A DNA stretch of 59,116 bases from Rubrobacter sp. (GCA_016781735.1 JADDPT010000058.1:1-59116); one strand, 5' to 3'. Shown: positions 19,985-30,069, counted from the stretch's first letter. Notes: a model not told the origin generated them from the letters alone. Program-made: numbers and translations.

Positions 19985-20901
19985 CAGGAGACCAGCACCT
20001 TCGAGGCTCGCAGCGCTCCGAAGAGCTCGTTCTCCACCGTGGCATCGCTACGGACGAGGTTGTACGAGGCACCCACGCCCGCGCATGTCTGCCTTATTTC
20101 AGCGAGCCACTCATCCAGCCTTCGCTGGTACGCGTCAAGGGTTGGACCGTCGAGCGTCACGCTCTGTCGCTGTCCACTCTCTGAGTCCAGCAGCTCGAGA
20201 TCGCCGGACAGCTCGGGCTGCAGCTCTTCTGGCGAGAGCACCTGGATAACCGAGATTTCGTGCCCCCGTGCGCCAAGCGCTCTCAGGCCCTCACCGACCC
20301 CGGCGGGGTCAAGCAGGTCGCTGATCAGTATCAGGAGCCCCACCTGCTTAGTACTTCCAGCATACTCCTTCAGCGTGCGGCTGAGCGCATTCTCCCCTCC
20401 GGGTGCGAGCCCGGAGAGGTAGCCCAGCATCGCGGGGACGGCGCCGGTGCCTCGCCACGGACGTGGTCTGTTCTTGCTGCCGATCTCAATGAGCTGCAGC
20501 CGGTCGAGTCCGTTGAGTGCCACGTAGCCTAGCGTCGCCGCGAGTCTGACCGCGGTCGTCAGCTTCGTGGGACTGCCAAAGCCCATTGACGCGCTGGTGT
20601 CCACCAGCAGGTGCACCGCGCGATCCTCCTCCTCCTCGTAGACCTTGAGGAACAGCCGGTCAGTCCGCGCGTAAAGGTTCCAATCTACGCGTCGGAGGTC
20701 GTCGCCCGGCGCATACGTCCGGTAATCGGCAAACTCGACGCTCGATCCCCGCTTCGTCGAGCGCCGGTCGCCGCGAAGCTGTCCCGGACGGCGGAGCCGG
20801 CTGCCGAGCTCCAACGTCTCCAGTTTGCGCGCGAGGGGGGGAGGTAGCAGCACGTCCGCCTTCCCGGTGCGTTCTTCCGGCGTCGTCCCAGCGAATGTCA
20901 T
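19984..20901 (-). CDS. DUF58 family protein
   Basis: SVEFADYRTYAPGDDLRRVDWNLYARTDRLFLKVYEEEEDRAVHLLVDTSASM. Likely ATG at 20901 rather than the overlapping 21009. Confidence 0.9.
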   Translation of the reverse strand: MTFAGTTPEERTGKADVLLPPPLARKLETLELGSRLRRPGQLRGDRRSTKRGSSVEFADYRTYAPGDDLRRVDWNLYARTDRLFLKVYEEEEDRAVHLLVDTSASMGFGSPTKLTTAVRLAATLGYVALNGLDRLQLIEIGSKNRPRPWRGTGAVPAMLGYLSGLAPGGENALSRTLKEYAGSTKQVGLLILISDLLDPAGVGEGLRALGARGHEISVIQVLSPEELQPELSGDLELLDSESGQRQSVTLDGPTLDAYQRRLDEWLAEIRQTCAGVGASYNLVRSDATVENELFGALRASKVLVS

Positions 20902-20929
20902 CCGGTCCTCGGTCCTGCCGGTCTCCAAG

Positions 20930-21934
20930 CTACACTCTCGCTGCAGCGGAGGTGAGAGCCTGAGTAACCTCGTGCACGATCTGATCGGGCGCGATGCCTT
21001 CCGACTCACCCTCGTAGTTACGAATGATGCGGTGTCTGAGCGCGGGTAGAGCCACCTCGTTGATGTCCTCGATCGAGGCGTTGTAGCGACCGTCGTGCAG
21101 CGCGTTCACTTTCGCGCCGAGGACGAGCGCCTGAGCGCCGCGTGGGCTGGCTCCAAAGCGAACGTACCGGCGAACGACCTGCGGAGAGCGCGGGTTCTCC
21201 GGGTGGGTGTGGAGTACCACCTGGGCCGCGTACTCCATGACGTGCGGGGCGACAGGCACGAGCCGGGATAGCTCCGCCATTGCGTTCACCGTTGCGGCGT
21301 CCGTGACCTTGCTTACATTCCCGCTCGTACCGCCCGTGGTGCGCTCGAGGATCTGCACGAGGTCACGGGCGTCGGGGAATGGGACGAGCAGCTTGTATAG
21401 GAAGCGGTCGAGCTGCGCTTCAGGCAGGGGGTAGGTGCCCTCCATGTCCACCGGGTTCTGTGTGGCGAGCACGAAGAATGGCTCCGGCAGCAGGTGTCGC
21501 ACCCCGGCCACGGTTACCGCCTTCTCCTGCATTGCCTCGAGCAGCGCGGACTGAGTCTTCGGCGTCGCTCGGTTTACCTCGTCCGCGAGCACGAGGTTGG
21601 CGAAGACGGGACCCGGCTGGAAGCGAAAGTCACGAGCGCCCCGCTCGTCTTCGTGGATGATGTTAGTGCCTGTGATGTCCGACGGCATCAGGTCGGGTGT
21701 GAACTGGACACGGGAGAATGCCAGGTCCAGCGCCTCCCCCAATGCCCGGACAGTCGCTGTCTTGCCGAGGCCGGGCACACCCTCCAGCAACGCGTGACCG
21801 CCCGTGATCACGCACGTAATCACGCCGCGAAGCAGCTCTTTCTGTCCCACAATCGTCTTCCCGACCTCAGCCTCGATCGCCTGAGCGATGCTAATAAAGT
21901 CTTCGGGCGCCATAGGCGCTGTCTCTACAGCCAT
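20930..21934 (-). CDS. MoxR family AAA+ ATPase
   Basis: HALLEGVPGLGKTATVRAL Walker A, DEVNRATPKTQSALLEAMQE, LATQNPVDMEGTYPLPEAQLDRF. Confidence 0.95.
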   Translation of the reverse strand: MAVETAPMAPEDFISIAQAIEAEVGKTIVGQKELLRGVITCVITGGHALLEGVPGLGKTATVRALGEALDLAFSRVQFTPDLMPSDITGTNIIHEDERGARDFRFQPGPVFANLVLADEVNRATPKTQSALLEAMQEKAVTVAGVRHLLPEPFFVLATQNPVDMEGTYPLPEAQLDRFLYKLLVPFPDARDLVQILERTTGGTSGNVSKVTDAATVNAMAELSRLVPVAPHVMEYAAQVVLHTHPENPRSPQVVRRYVRFGASPRGAQALVLGAKVNALHDGRYNASIEDINEVALPALRHRIIRNYEGESEGIAPDQIVHEVTQALTSAAARV

Positions 21935-22151
21935 GGGTCCTTCTCTATCTTCTCCGCCCAGCGGCGGTTGTCATGGTCGTCAACGGATGGGGGCTCGCCC
22001 GTCTCTCAGATCACAGAGCCTGCGGATACCCAGACCGTTCGTACGACACCTACCATGCCCGAGTTCCCGATCTTCCACCTCACGGCCAGGCTAGCCACTG
22101 GCCTAATCGTCGGGGCGGGCCAGTCGCTGCAATGCGTTAAGAAGTCTGTCA

Positions 22152-22271
22152 TCATCCCCCCGACCAGTTCAGAATGGTCCACGCTAGCCAGCCCATAAAC
22201 AGACACCCAAGCATGGCAGGCGCCAATGCCACCGCCAATACCCCATAGGATAGCCGGCTTCGCCTTCTCAT
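22152..22271 (-). CDS. putative small membrane protein (39 aa), not in the supplied ORF track
   Basis: Reads MRRRSRLSYGVLAVALAPAMLGCLFMGWLAWTILNWSGG*: ATG start, basic N-terminus and hydrophobic segment, in the gap between the coiled-coil gene and moxR. Confidence 0.5.
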   Translation of the reverse strand: MRRRSRLSYGVLAVALAPAMLGCLFMGWLAWTILNWSGG

Positions 22272-22388
22272 CGCCCGCAGACCGTCTGAACTGCTTCCAC
22301 AATGCCGACGTTGCGATTACTCTCCAGCGATTGGCGAGCACTACCGTGGTGGCTCGCAACCAGTGACCTGACCGCCACGCTCAACGCA

Positions 22389-24122
22389 TCACCTACCGTC
22401 CTCAGCGCCTTCCGGCGCTATATCGGCGAAGTAGTCGCGTACGTAGTCCTTGAGGGTGATGGGGATGTAGTGCTCATCGAGATAGTTGCTCGCTGCCCCA
22501 CTGTAGTCGGAGTAAGCCTCAGCGTACGGCCGTACCGCCTGGTTATTCTGTCCCTGCCCCGGACCGGTATCGGTCTGGCTCGTGCGGCCGTTGAGGTCGC
22601 GGCCCTGGACGCGCACAAGGTTGCCCTCTTTGTCTATGCGAGAGGGTGCGTACTGGGGTTCAAACTCGCCGCTCGCGGTCTGTCCGTTTCGGCCACCTCG
22701 CGCCTCACCCTCACCGTTGCCGTTGCCCTTTCCAACCCCGCCCTGCGCGTTGCCATTCATGCCGGCACCACCGCTGGTGCTACCCGTGTTCCCCTGTCCC
22801 TGTCCCTGGCCTTGCCCCGATCCTTGGCCCTGACCTTGTCCCTGTCCGGAACCCTGCCCTTGTCCGGAACCTTGACCCTGTCCCTGGCCCAGGACTGGTG
22901 TGCCGTTTGCCAGGGGCGTGCCACCCGCCACCGGGCCGGGTGTGCCCTGCATGCCTGCGTTTGCTGCGTCGGTGGGTGTGCCCGCGGCCGCTATCTGGCT
23001 CTTACTGTCCTGTAGCTGTGAGAGGGCACTCTCGAGTGCCTGCGCGGTCCGAGCATCGTTGGCTGCTGCTTCCAACTGTGATCCGACATCGTCCGCACTT
23101 TCGGCCGTGCCAGACGCGGCGTTGGCGAGTGCCTCGGCGAGTTGAGGGGAGAGGTCGCCGATGGCCGCCGACGCGGCGCGCAGCGAAGCCTCGGTCCTGG
23201 AGCGCTCGGAGGGGCTCATCTTCCTCATCTCCTCAGCCAGCTTGCGCGCCGCGGCCTTCGCCTCACCGCTCTTGCCCGACGATGCGGCCTCCTCCAGAGC
23301 TGATGTAGACGGGTTTGCCGCGAGCTGGGAGACCGCCTTCTGAAGCGCGGCACGGCTCTTTGCGGGGCCGGTCCGACTTGCCTCCTGTATCTGCGACTCG
23401 GCCCGGCTCAATCGAGCTGCCGCCTCAGGACGTGTCAGCTCGCCCTTCTCGAGGTCCTTTCGCAGCTCGTCTAGCTCCGCCAGTGCTTTGCGGGTTGCAG
23501 CGTCCTGCTTGGGCACCTTCCTCTCGAGCTTCTCAGCCGCCTTGCGTACCTCCTCAGCCTCTTTCTTCTGGCTGGCAGCCACAATCTGTTTCTCCGCGAG
23601 CGCACCCGCCTGTAGGTCGGGCGATATAAGGACACCAAGGAAGGAGATGGCGAGTGCCGGCACCAGGAATAGCGCGGGCTGTGGAAGCCGGTAGGGCACA
23701 ACACGACGCCAGTCGGCACCGCCGGCGTAGCGAGCTGCGTCCTGAACCTGCTCCCTCGACAACGGCGTCCAACCGTCACCGCTGCGAGCATGCAGGTCTA
23801 GCGCCGTACTAAGGCGCCCGCGCAGCCCGAGCGCAAGCTCGGCGGCGATGAGGAGCCTTCGAGTGTCCACCCTCCACAAGGCGGCGGCGAGCGCCACGAG
23901 CAGCGTGATGCAGCCAAGCAGCAGTCACGACAGGATCCGCAGCCGTTCCATCGCCATGATGGGCGCCATTCGGGTGGCGAGCGCGAGCAGAAGCGCCGCC
24001 GCCAAACCAAGCACGATTCCCCATGCGCCCCACCAGACGGAGCGCACCGCGCGCTTGCGGAGGACCAGCCGCCGTAGCGACAGCCTGATCTCGCGAGCTG
24101 CAGGCGACATATCTGGTCTCAC
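22389..24122 (-). pseudogene. large membrane/coiled-coil protein (DUF4175-like architecture) interrupted by in-frame TGA at 23925-23927
   Basis: ORFs 23925..24122 (65 aa) and 22389..23897 (502 aa) are in the same frame, separated only by one TGA; read-through gives ...MERLRILS*LLLGCITLLVALAAALWRVDTRRLL.... Contains GQGQGQGS low-complexity tract. Confidence 0.65.
22760..22915 (-). repeat. tandem Gly-Gln(-Ser) codon repeat (GQGQGQGSGQGQGSGQGQGQGQGS...)
   Basis: Tandem ccctgtccctggccttgtcc-type units on + strand encode poly-GQ on minus strand. Confidence 0.85.
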
Positions 24123-25090
24123 GACGCGTCCGCCGGGTCGATGATTGCTGCCGGAGGACGTGTCGGTCTGGCAGGGTTCCGCGCAGTCGTCGGTCTCACG
24201 CTACGAACGCTGAGCCATACCAAGAGTGCTGAGAGTCCGAGGTAGATTAACGAGTATGTTACCCACGGACTGACGAGCAATACCTCGCCCTGCTGTATCG
24301 GCCCGTTCGGTCCGAAACGCTCAATCGGCAGACGGAGTATGAAGGCGCCTTCGTTCGCGATCAGCGCCGCCGCGGAGAAACCGCCGGCCGTGACAGGACT
24401 GAGAGAGACAAAGAGTAGCCCCACGTAATAGAGCGTGGCGGTTGGGCCGCCTTCCGGCCCGCCGAAGAAGAAAGGGATACCCAAAAAGCCGGAGCCGAAT
24501 ATGCCCACGAAGAATACGAACACTGCGCCGATCAGGCTCAACGCCACCGTGAGATAGCTGAAGATGGAGGCGGTCGTCGTGGACTTCATGACGGCCGAGA
24601 AGAACAGGCTGGAGCTCGCATAGAAGATGCACGCGACGATCAGCGTCCAGAAGCCGAGCAGCACCTCCGTGAGCGAGAGCCCTCCGAACAGCAGCGCGAG
24701 CACCTGCACCGGCAGCGCGACGAAGACGAGCAGCAGCGTGTACGAGAGGCCGGATACGAGCTTGCCAAGCACGAAGCTCCGGGCGCGCAGTGGGGTTGTC
24801 ATCACGAGATCGAACGTCTGCCGCTCCCTCTCGCCGGCGATGGAGTTCGCGGTGAAGGCCGGAGCGAGCGGCGCGATGAGCATCAGCTCGACGAGCGTTA
24901 CCGCGTAGAACAGGATACGACCCAGGGGCGGGGGAGGGCCGCCGAACTCCTGGTTGCCGATCACGTTCTTTGTGAAGGCGTATACGGCGACCACCAGGCA
25001 AGTTAGCAGCAGCAGGTAAACGCTAAGCACGGCGAATGCACGCCCACCCCTCATTCGGCTGCGCAGCTCTTTTCTGGCTACTACCTGCAT
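24119..25090 (-). CDS. ABC-2 type transporter permease
   Basis: RELRSRMRGGRAF N-terminus, IAGERERQTFDLVMTTPLRARSFVLGKL. Confidence 0.92.
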   Translation of the reverse strand: MQVVARKELRSRMRGGRAFAVLSVYLLLLTCLVVAVYAFTKNVIGNQEFGGPPPPLGRILFYAVTLVELMLIAPLAPAFTANSIAGERERQTFDLVMTTPLRARSFVLGKLVSGLSYTLLLVFVALPVQVLALLFGGLSLTEVLLGFWTLIVACIFYASSSLFFSAVMKSTTTASIFSYLTVALSLIGAVFVFFVGIFGSGFLGIPFFFGGPEGGPTATLYYVGLLFVSLSPVTAGGFSAAALIANEGAFILRLPIERFGPNGPIQQGEVLLVSPWVTYSLIYLGLSALLVWLSVRSVRPTTARNPARPTRPPAAIIDPADAS

Positions 25091-26052
25091 TACTGCACCT
25101 CGCCCTTCGTTACCTGAAGGAACACGTCCTCGAGATCACCCGCCTCCTCCGTGAAGGAGCGGACCGGCACCCCCACGGACACGAGCCGGTCAATGACCTG
25201 TGACTGGTCCTCCGCATCGTCCGTGAGGCCGAACGAGAGCGCCGCCGGCTCCTCGTCGGTTTGCGGCACCTCACCGTCGAATTTAGGTTCTATGACTCCA
25301 GGCGTGTCGGCGAGCATCTGCCTCGCGGTAAGCGCCCTGGCACCCACGCGGAGCCGGATGAGCTTACGCACGGCCAACCGCGAGATCATGTCCTCGACCC
25401 GCCCTGTGTCGAGCAGCCGGCCCCGCTCAATTATGCCGATGTGCGTGCACACGTCCGCGAGCTCGGAGAGGATATGCGACGATAGTACGATCGTCTTGCC
25501 CATCGAGCGCAGCTCCTTCAGCAGCTCGCGCATCTCCACCCGCGCCCGAGGATCCATCCCAGATGCGGGCTCGTCCAGGATGAGCAGGGAGGGGTCATGA
25601 ACGAGTGTGCGAGCGAGGCAGAGCCGCTGTTTCATTCCGCGGGAGAGTGACTCAACGTACGCCAACTTCTTCTCGCCCAGATCCACAAGACCGAGGAGGT
25701 CGTCCGTCATCTTTCCCCGCCGGTTCGCCGGGACCTCGTAGCAGGCTGCAAAGAAGTCGAGGTACTCCCACACCTTCATGTCCTCGTACACGCCGAAGAA
25801 GTCGGGCATGTAGCCTATCCTGCGGCGTACCGCGTCCGGCTCGTCGAGCACGGAGTAGCCTTCGATCCATGCCTCCCCGGATGTAGGCTCGAGTAGAGTG
25901 CACAGGATGCGGATAGTGGTCGTCTTCCCTGCGCCGTTGGGTCCGATGAACCCAAAGATGGAGCCCTGCTCGACCTCCAGGTTGAGGGAGTCGAGCGCGG
26001 TGAGGTCGTCGTACCGCCTAGTCAACCCCTGTGTTTGCACGAGTGCGGCCAA
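25090..26052 (-). CDS. ABC transporter ATP-binding protein
   Basis: GPNGAGKTTTIR, LSRGMKQRLCLARTLVHDPSLLILDEPASGMD. Confidence 0.96.
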   Translation of the reverse strand: MAALVQTQGLTRRYDDLTALDSLNLEVEQGSIFGFIGPNGAGKTTTIRILCTLLEPTSGEAWIEGYSVLDEPDAVRRRIGYMPDFFGVYEDMKVWEYLDFFAACYEVPANRRGKMTDDLLGLVDLGEKKLAYVESLSRGMKQRLCLARTLVHDPSLLILDEPASGMDPRARVEMRELLKELRSMGKTIVLSSHILSELADVCTHIGIIERGRLLDTGRVEDMISRLAVRKLIRLRVGARALTARQMLADTPGVIEPKFDGEVPQTDEEPAALSFGLTDDAEDQSQVIDRLVSVGVPVRSFTEEAGDLEDVFLQVTKGEVQ

Positions 26053-28560
26053 CTAGTCTTTCCTCCCGTCCACTTCGACCCGGAACCATGTTGACTCGGC
26101 CGTTCCGTCCTTGTTCGTGACTCGCAGTTTTACCGTACCGTCCTTCGCCACGTACCGTGCAGCGTCGCCGATGGTACCCGTCGGGGGATATGCATCCTGC
26201 TCCATCCGCACCGCCTCATACTCGCTTTTGTCTGGGTTCCAGATATCGATCCTCTCCACTGTGGAGCCGGTCTCGGGGATGTGTATGACTGAGCTGGGAG
26301 GACCGTCCGGAGGCTGGGCTCCCCCGTCGGAGACCGGCGTTGCCGGTCCAGCCTCCACTGGGGGCATCATCCCCGGCTCGGCGACCCCGCCGACAAACGG
26401 CTGGATGGTCACGGACAGGCTTTCGGGTACAAGGCCCTGCGGCACGGTGTACTCAATCTCCATCACCCCGTCGCTGTCGCGCAGCGGCGAACCCCTCGGC
26501 TCTAGGTTTGTCCGTATCTGCCCGCTCTTGAGCTCGTACGGGCTGTGCAGGATGATGAGACGCTCACCGGAACTCTGGGCGCGAGCGTTGAGGACGCGAA
26601 TCTCCTCAGCTGCACGCTTCTGCCAGCCCATCACTAGCGCCTCGTTCGGGGCGACTACGTTCAGCGGCGCGCCCGTGGTGGGGTCGTGTCCGCTCGTTAC
26701 TGACTGCAGCAGCTGCATTCGGGCCTGCGAGCCCTCCGGACCACCGTCCATGGGGCCTGCCATAACTTCAGCGAAGATATCTGCGCTCGTGCCGCTCAAC
26801 TTCCGAGTCTCACCAGGGCCGAGTGTGCCCACATCGGACCACATGCCCGACATATAGACATACACGTCCTCCACTGGAGCATCAGAACGGTTCGTCACCT
26901 CACCATCAACCGAGCGTCCGTCCCCGGTCAGACGCGCTTCCAGCACAGGTCGTTGTCCCTCGGATACGTGCGTTCCCGTCCATGTGCGGAACGAGTATAT
27001 GTCTACACTGAGGTCCCGGATAACCGTCTGATTGCCGCTCGCCTCTACCCTGTACTCGACGTCCGTCTGAGCAGGGGCGGTCGGGTCGCCGAAGTCCGCG
27101 TTGGGTCCTCCCGAAATGGTGTATTCGGCCGGCATACCGACGTCATAGCTGCGTCTGTTGGGGCTGAAGATGCCTGCGTAAGTCGTAACTCGCTCCGTCT
27201 CCGTGTCCGCGTATGTATCGACCACCTCGAGCGTGCGGAGCACCGTTCCGGTACTGCGAATCAGAAAGCTCGAGCTGTAGGCCAGCACGGAGAAGAAGAT
27301 TGTGAGGGCGGGGAGCAGTATCCACGCAAGCTCCTTCCGGTCGCGCCGGCGGAGGAAGAAGTAGAGCCCTGGCCCCAGTATGAGCGAGTACAGCAATAGG
27401 AACCCGGCTACGAGCGCCGTGGGAGGCAGCTGCAGGCCTGCCACTGACTGTAGCAAGGTGTTGACGGACCATCCCTCCAGCCTGCCGCCAAGCGCTGGCG
27501 GCGGAGCGGTCGCGGTTAGCTTGCGGATCAGCGGGGCAGTCCCTTCCCAGTCTCTGAAGGGAGGAGTTGAAGGGCTCCATGCCAGCCATGCCACTGATCC
27601 TACACCGAGCCGCCGCGTTACAACGAGTGGCTCGTCGGCCGTGCCCGCCAGCACGTCCGCGCCGCTCACTGGTCTTCCGTTCGCCAGTCCGCCGCCCGAG
27701 GCGGGCGCCGCATTGACCTTGGCGAGGTCCGCGAGCTCCGAGAGCTCACGCGCGTTCCGGCTACCTCCTACAGAGACGGGGACCAGGTCGCCGAGCCCCG
27801 CTGCCGCCTGTGCTCCGTTGGCGCCGCCCGCGATGATCAGCGTGCCTCCGAGCCGCACCCAGTCACGGAGAGCTTCGCGCTGTGCTTCGGAAAGGGTCCC
27901 GGTGTCGAAGTTGTCCACGATGAGCGCGGAGAGCGCCCTCAGCGCGTCGGCCCTGTCAGGCAGCTCGGCGGCAGTGAGGTTCGCGACCGCGTCGTTCTCG
28001 CCTGCTAACGGCGGCAACGAAGGCTCAGTGGAGAGGACACCGTACAGCTTCGCTTCCAGATCAACTACGTCAACAGGCTTAAGCGTAATCTGGCGCTCAG
28101 CGACGATCCTGTCGCCACTGCGCACGGTAACCTTCGCGGCACCCGTGAAGCCCTGGTAGACCGGATACATAGTTACAATCTTGGAGCTGTTCTGGGGCAG
28201 CTCGACGTCCACGAAGTGAATGACCTGCTGGCCGCGGTTGAGCTGCCCTACGACCTCGACACGGGCTGTAAAGCCCGCCGAGCGGTTGGTCAACGTCACG
28301 CGGACAGGCGTGGGAATTGACGCTCCCGGACTGTATCGGGCGTGGTAGCCGTCGAACCCAGCCGAGACCTCCAGCGCGACGCCGCCTTGAGCCCTCGCGG
28401 CGACCGGCAGCGAGAGCATCACGAGGAGAGTGGCGAGAACGGGAAGGAGCTTCAAAGGCACGTCCTTTCCTTGGGAAAACAGAGCCCCGACTTTATAACG
28501 CGCGGGGCGGTGGGAAGGTTCCGCTGTTCGTTCGTCCTGTACCAGAACCTGCATGCTCAC
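26053..28560 (-). CDS. large membrane-anchored hypothetical protein
   Basis: 835 aa; N-terminal hydrophobic segment, GATase-like LIVDNFDTGTLSEAQREALRDWVRLGGTLIIAGG, internal TM pair, extracytoplasmic beta-rich tail. Overlap-coupled to ABC genes. Confidence 0.75.
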   Translation of the reverse strand: MSMQVLVQDERTAEPSHRPARYKVGALFSQGKDVPLKLLPVLATLLVMLSLPVAARAQGGVALEVSAGFDGYHARYSPGASIPTPVRVTLTNRSAGFTARVEVVGQLNRGQQVIHFVDVELPQNSSKIVTMYPVYQGFTGAAKVTVRSGDRIVAERQITLKPVDVVDLEAKLYGVLSTEPSLPPLAGENDAVANLTAAELPDRADALRALSALIVDNFDTGTLSEAQREALRDWVRLGGTLIIAGGANGAQAAAGLGDLVPVSVGGSRNARELSELADLAKVNAAPASGGGLANGRPVSGADVLAGTADEPLVVTRRLGVGSVAWLAWSPSTPPFRDWEGTAPLIRKLTATAPPPALGGRLEGWSVNTLLQSVAGLQLPPTALVAGFLLLYSLILGPGLYFFLRRRDRKELAWILLPALTIFFSVLAYSSSFLIRSTGTVLRTLEVVDTYADTETERVTTYAGIFSPNRRSYDVGMPAEYTISGGPNADFGDPTAPAQTDVEYRVEASGNQTVIRDLSVDIYSFRTWTGTHVSEGQRPVLEARLTGDGRSVDGEVTNRSDAPVEDVYVYMSGMWSDVGTLGPGETRKLSGTSADIFAEVMAGPMDGGPEGSQARMQLLQSVTSGHDPTTGAPLNVVAPNEALVMGWQKRAAEEIRVLNARAQSSGERLIILHSPYELKSGQIRTNLEPRGSPLRDSDGVMEIEYTVPQGLVPESLSVTIQPFVGGVAEPGMMPPVEAGPATPVSDGGAQPPDGPPSSVIHIPETGSTVERIDIWNPDKSEYEAVRMEQDAYPPTGTIGDAARYVAKDGTVKLRVTNKDGTAESTWFRVEVDGRKD

Positions 28561-28739
28561 AGATTAGCGGCGGCGGCCTGCGGTAAGACTGCGGTGAGAG
28601 GAGAAAGCTGCCCCGACCTGTTTGCGCGCTCAGTATATCACCACCAAGGAAGACTATCTGGACTGTCTCGCCCCATCGCACCGCTCAGAGCCGAGAAGCG
28701 GACTACAGGGGGCTCTGAGATACCCTCACGGCTTGCGTA

Positions 28740-29042
28740 TCAGAACGGGTAAATCAGGTCGGTGTCTACCTGGACGAGCTCCACGGGAAAGTGGTACCCC
28801 TCGGCAAAGTCGATCACCTTGGAGAGCACCTCCTGCGCGTGGCGCGCATCGCTCGCTGCATACGCGATCAGCAGCTCGGCGCTTTGCCACTTGTCCTGGG
28901 AGCCCGTCTCAGCCACCGTGACGCTGAACCGCTCCCGGAGCCGCGACTGCAGCGAGCGAAGCACCTGCCGCTTGTCCTTGAGCGACTGGCTCTCGGGCAG
29001 TCGGAGCGCGAGCAGGCAGGTGGCGAGTATGGGACTGCTCAT
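28740..29042 (-). CDS. DUF503 (YlxP-like) family protein
   Basis: LLALRLPESQSLKDKRQVLRSLQSRLRERFSVTVAETGSQDKWQSAELLIAYA. Confidence 0.9.
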   Translation of the reverse strand: MSSPILATCLLALRLPESQSLKDKRQVLRSLQSRLRERFSVTVAETGSQDKWQSAELLIAYAASDARHAQEVLSKVIDFAEGYHFPVELVQVDTDLIYPF

Positions 29043-29049
29043 GCTCTCC

Positions 29050-30021
29050 TCACCACTCTTTGCGCCGCCTCACCTCTTCGATGAGCTGCGGGAGTATCTT
29101 ATTGACGTCGCCTATGATCCCAAGGTCCGCGCTGCGGAAGATGGGCGCGTCTGGGTCGCGGTTTATGGCCACAATCACCTTGGCGTTCTTCATCCCGGTC
29201 ATGTGCTGCACCGCCCCGGAGATGCCGCAAGCGATGTACACGCTGGGCTTAACCGTTGTGCCACTCTGTCCAACAAGATCGGCCGCGGGTCTCCAGCCGG
29301 CGTCCACCGCCCCGCGCGACGCTCCGACCGCCCCCCCGAGCAGTTGGGCCAGCTCCTCCACCTTGCGGAAGCTCTCCGCGTCCCCAAGTCCGCGACCGCC
29401 GGAGACCACCACTCCGGCGTCCGACAGCGATGGTCCGCCGCTCTCCTCCTCTGCGGTCTCAACAATTCGGACTGCCTTCGCTTCAGCGCTCAGCGGTGCC
29501 TGAAACTCCTCGACCTCACACCTCGACGGCTTCTCCTCGGCCGAGAATGCCTTGCTGCGAAACAGCACTAGACGGACCCCTGGAAAGGTCAGCTCGCAGG
29601 TAGCTATAGTTCGCTCTCCCCAGGGAGCAGTAACACGATAGTCTTCGCCCGACCGCTCGATCTCCGTCGCGTTGGCAATGATGCCGCAGTCGAGCCGGGC
29701 AGCCAGTCGCGACGCGACATCACGTCCGTGATAGCTCGCGCCGAACATCAATACGTGGGGCCTCCGCTCCCGTATTAGGTAGCAAAGGGCTTCTACGGCC
29801 GGAGTCGTGAGATGCTGGTCGTAGGCAGGGTTGGGGTCGACGAGCGCAGCTGTGGTGCCATGTCTGCCCGCATTTTCCGCTGCCTCTTCCGCCCTCACTC
29901 CAAGCAGGACGACCGTTGCTGAGCCGAGCGTCGCCGCACGAGAGATCAGCTCGCGTGTGCTGGGAGTGAGACGTCCGTCACGCGCTTCTCCGTAGACCCA
30001 CACCGCGTGCTCAGCCACCAT
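29050..30021 (-). CDS. etfA: electron transfer flavoprotein subunit alpha
   Basis: VVVSGGRGLGDAESFRKVEELAQLLGGAVGASRGAVDAGW, VGQSGTTVKPSVYIACGISGAVQH, AINRDPDAPIF. Confidence 0.97.
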   Translation of the reverse strand: MVAEHAVWVYGEARDGRLTPSTRELISRAATLGSATVVLLGVRAEEAAENAGRHGTTAALVDPNPAYDQHLTTPAVEALCYLIRERRPHVLMFGASYHGRDVASRLAARLDCGIIANATEIERSGEDYRVTAPWGERTIATCELTFPGVRLVLFRSKAFSAEEKPSRCEVEEFQAPLSAEAKAVRIVETAEEESGGPSLSDAGVVVSGGRGLGDAESFRKVEELAQLLGGAVGASRGAVDAGWRPAADLVGQSGTTVKPSVYIACGISGAVQHMTGMKNAKVIVAINRDPDAPIFRSADLGIIGDVNKILPQLIEEVRRRKEW

Positions 30022-30069
30022 TCACGCTCCCACCGGCCCAACATCCGCAAGGTGGTGTAGACAACTTCA

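Noticed and set aside
22646-23308. + strand ORFs rich in Pro/Cys/Leu (e.g. VPGLAPILGPDLVPVRNPALV) across the repeat
   Set aside because: Direct by-product of the GQ codon repeat on the minus strand.
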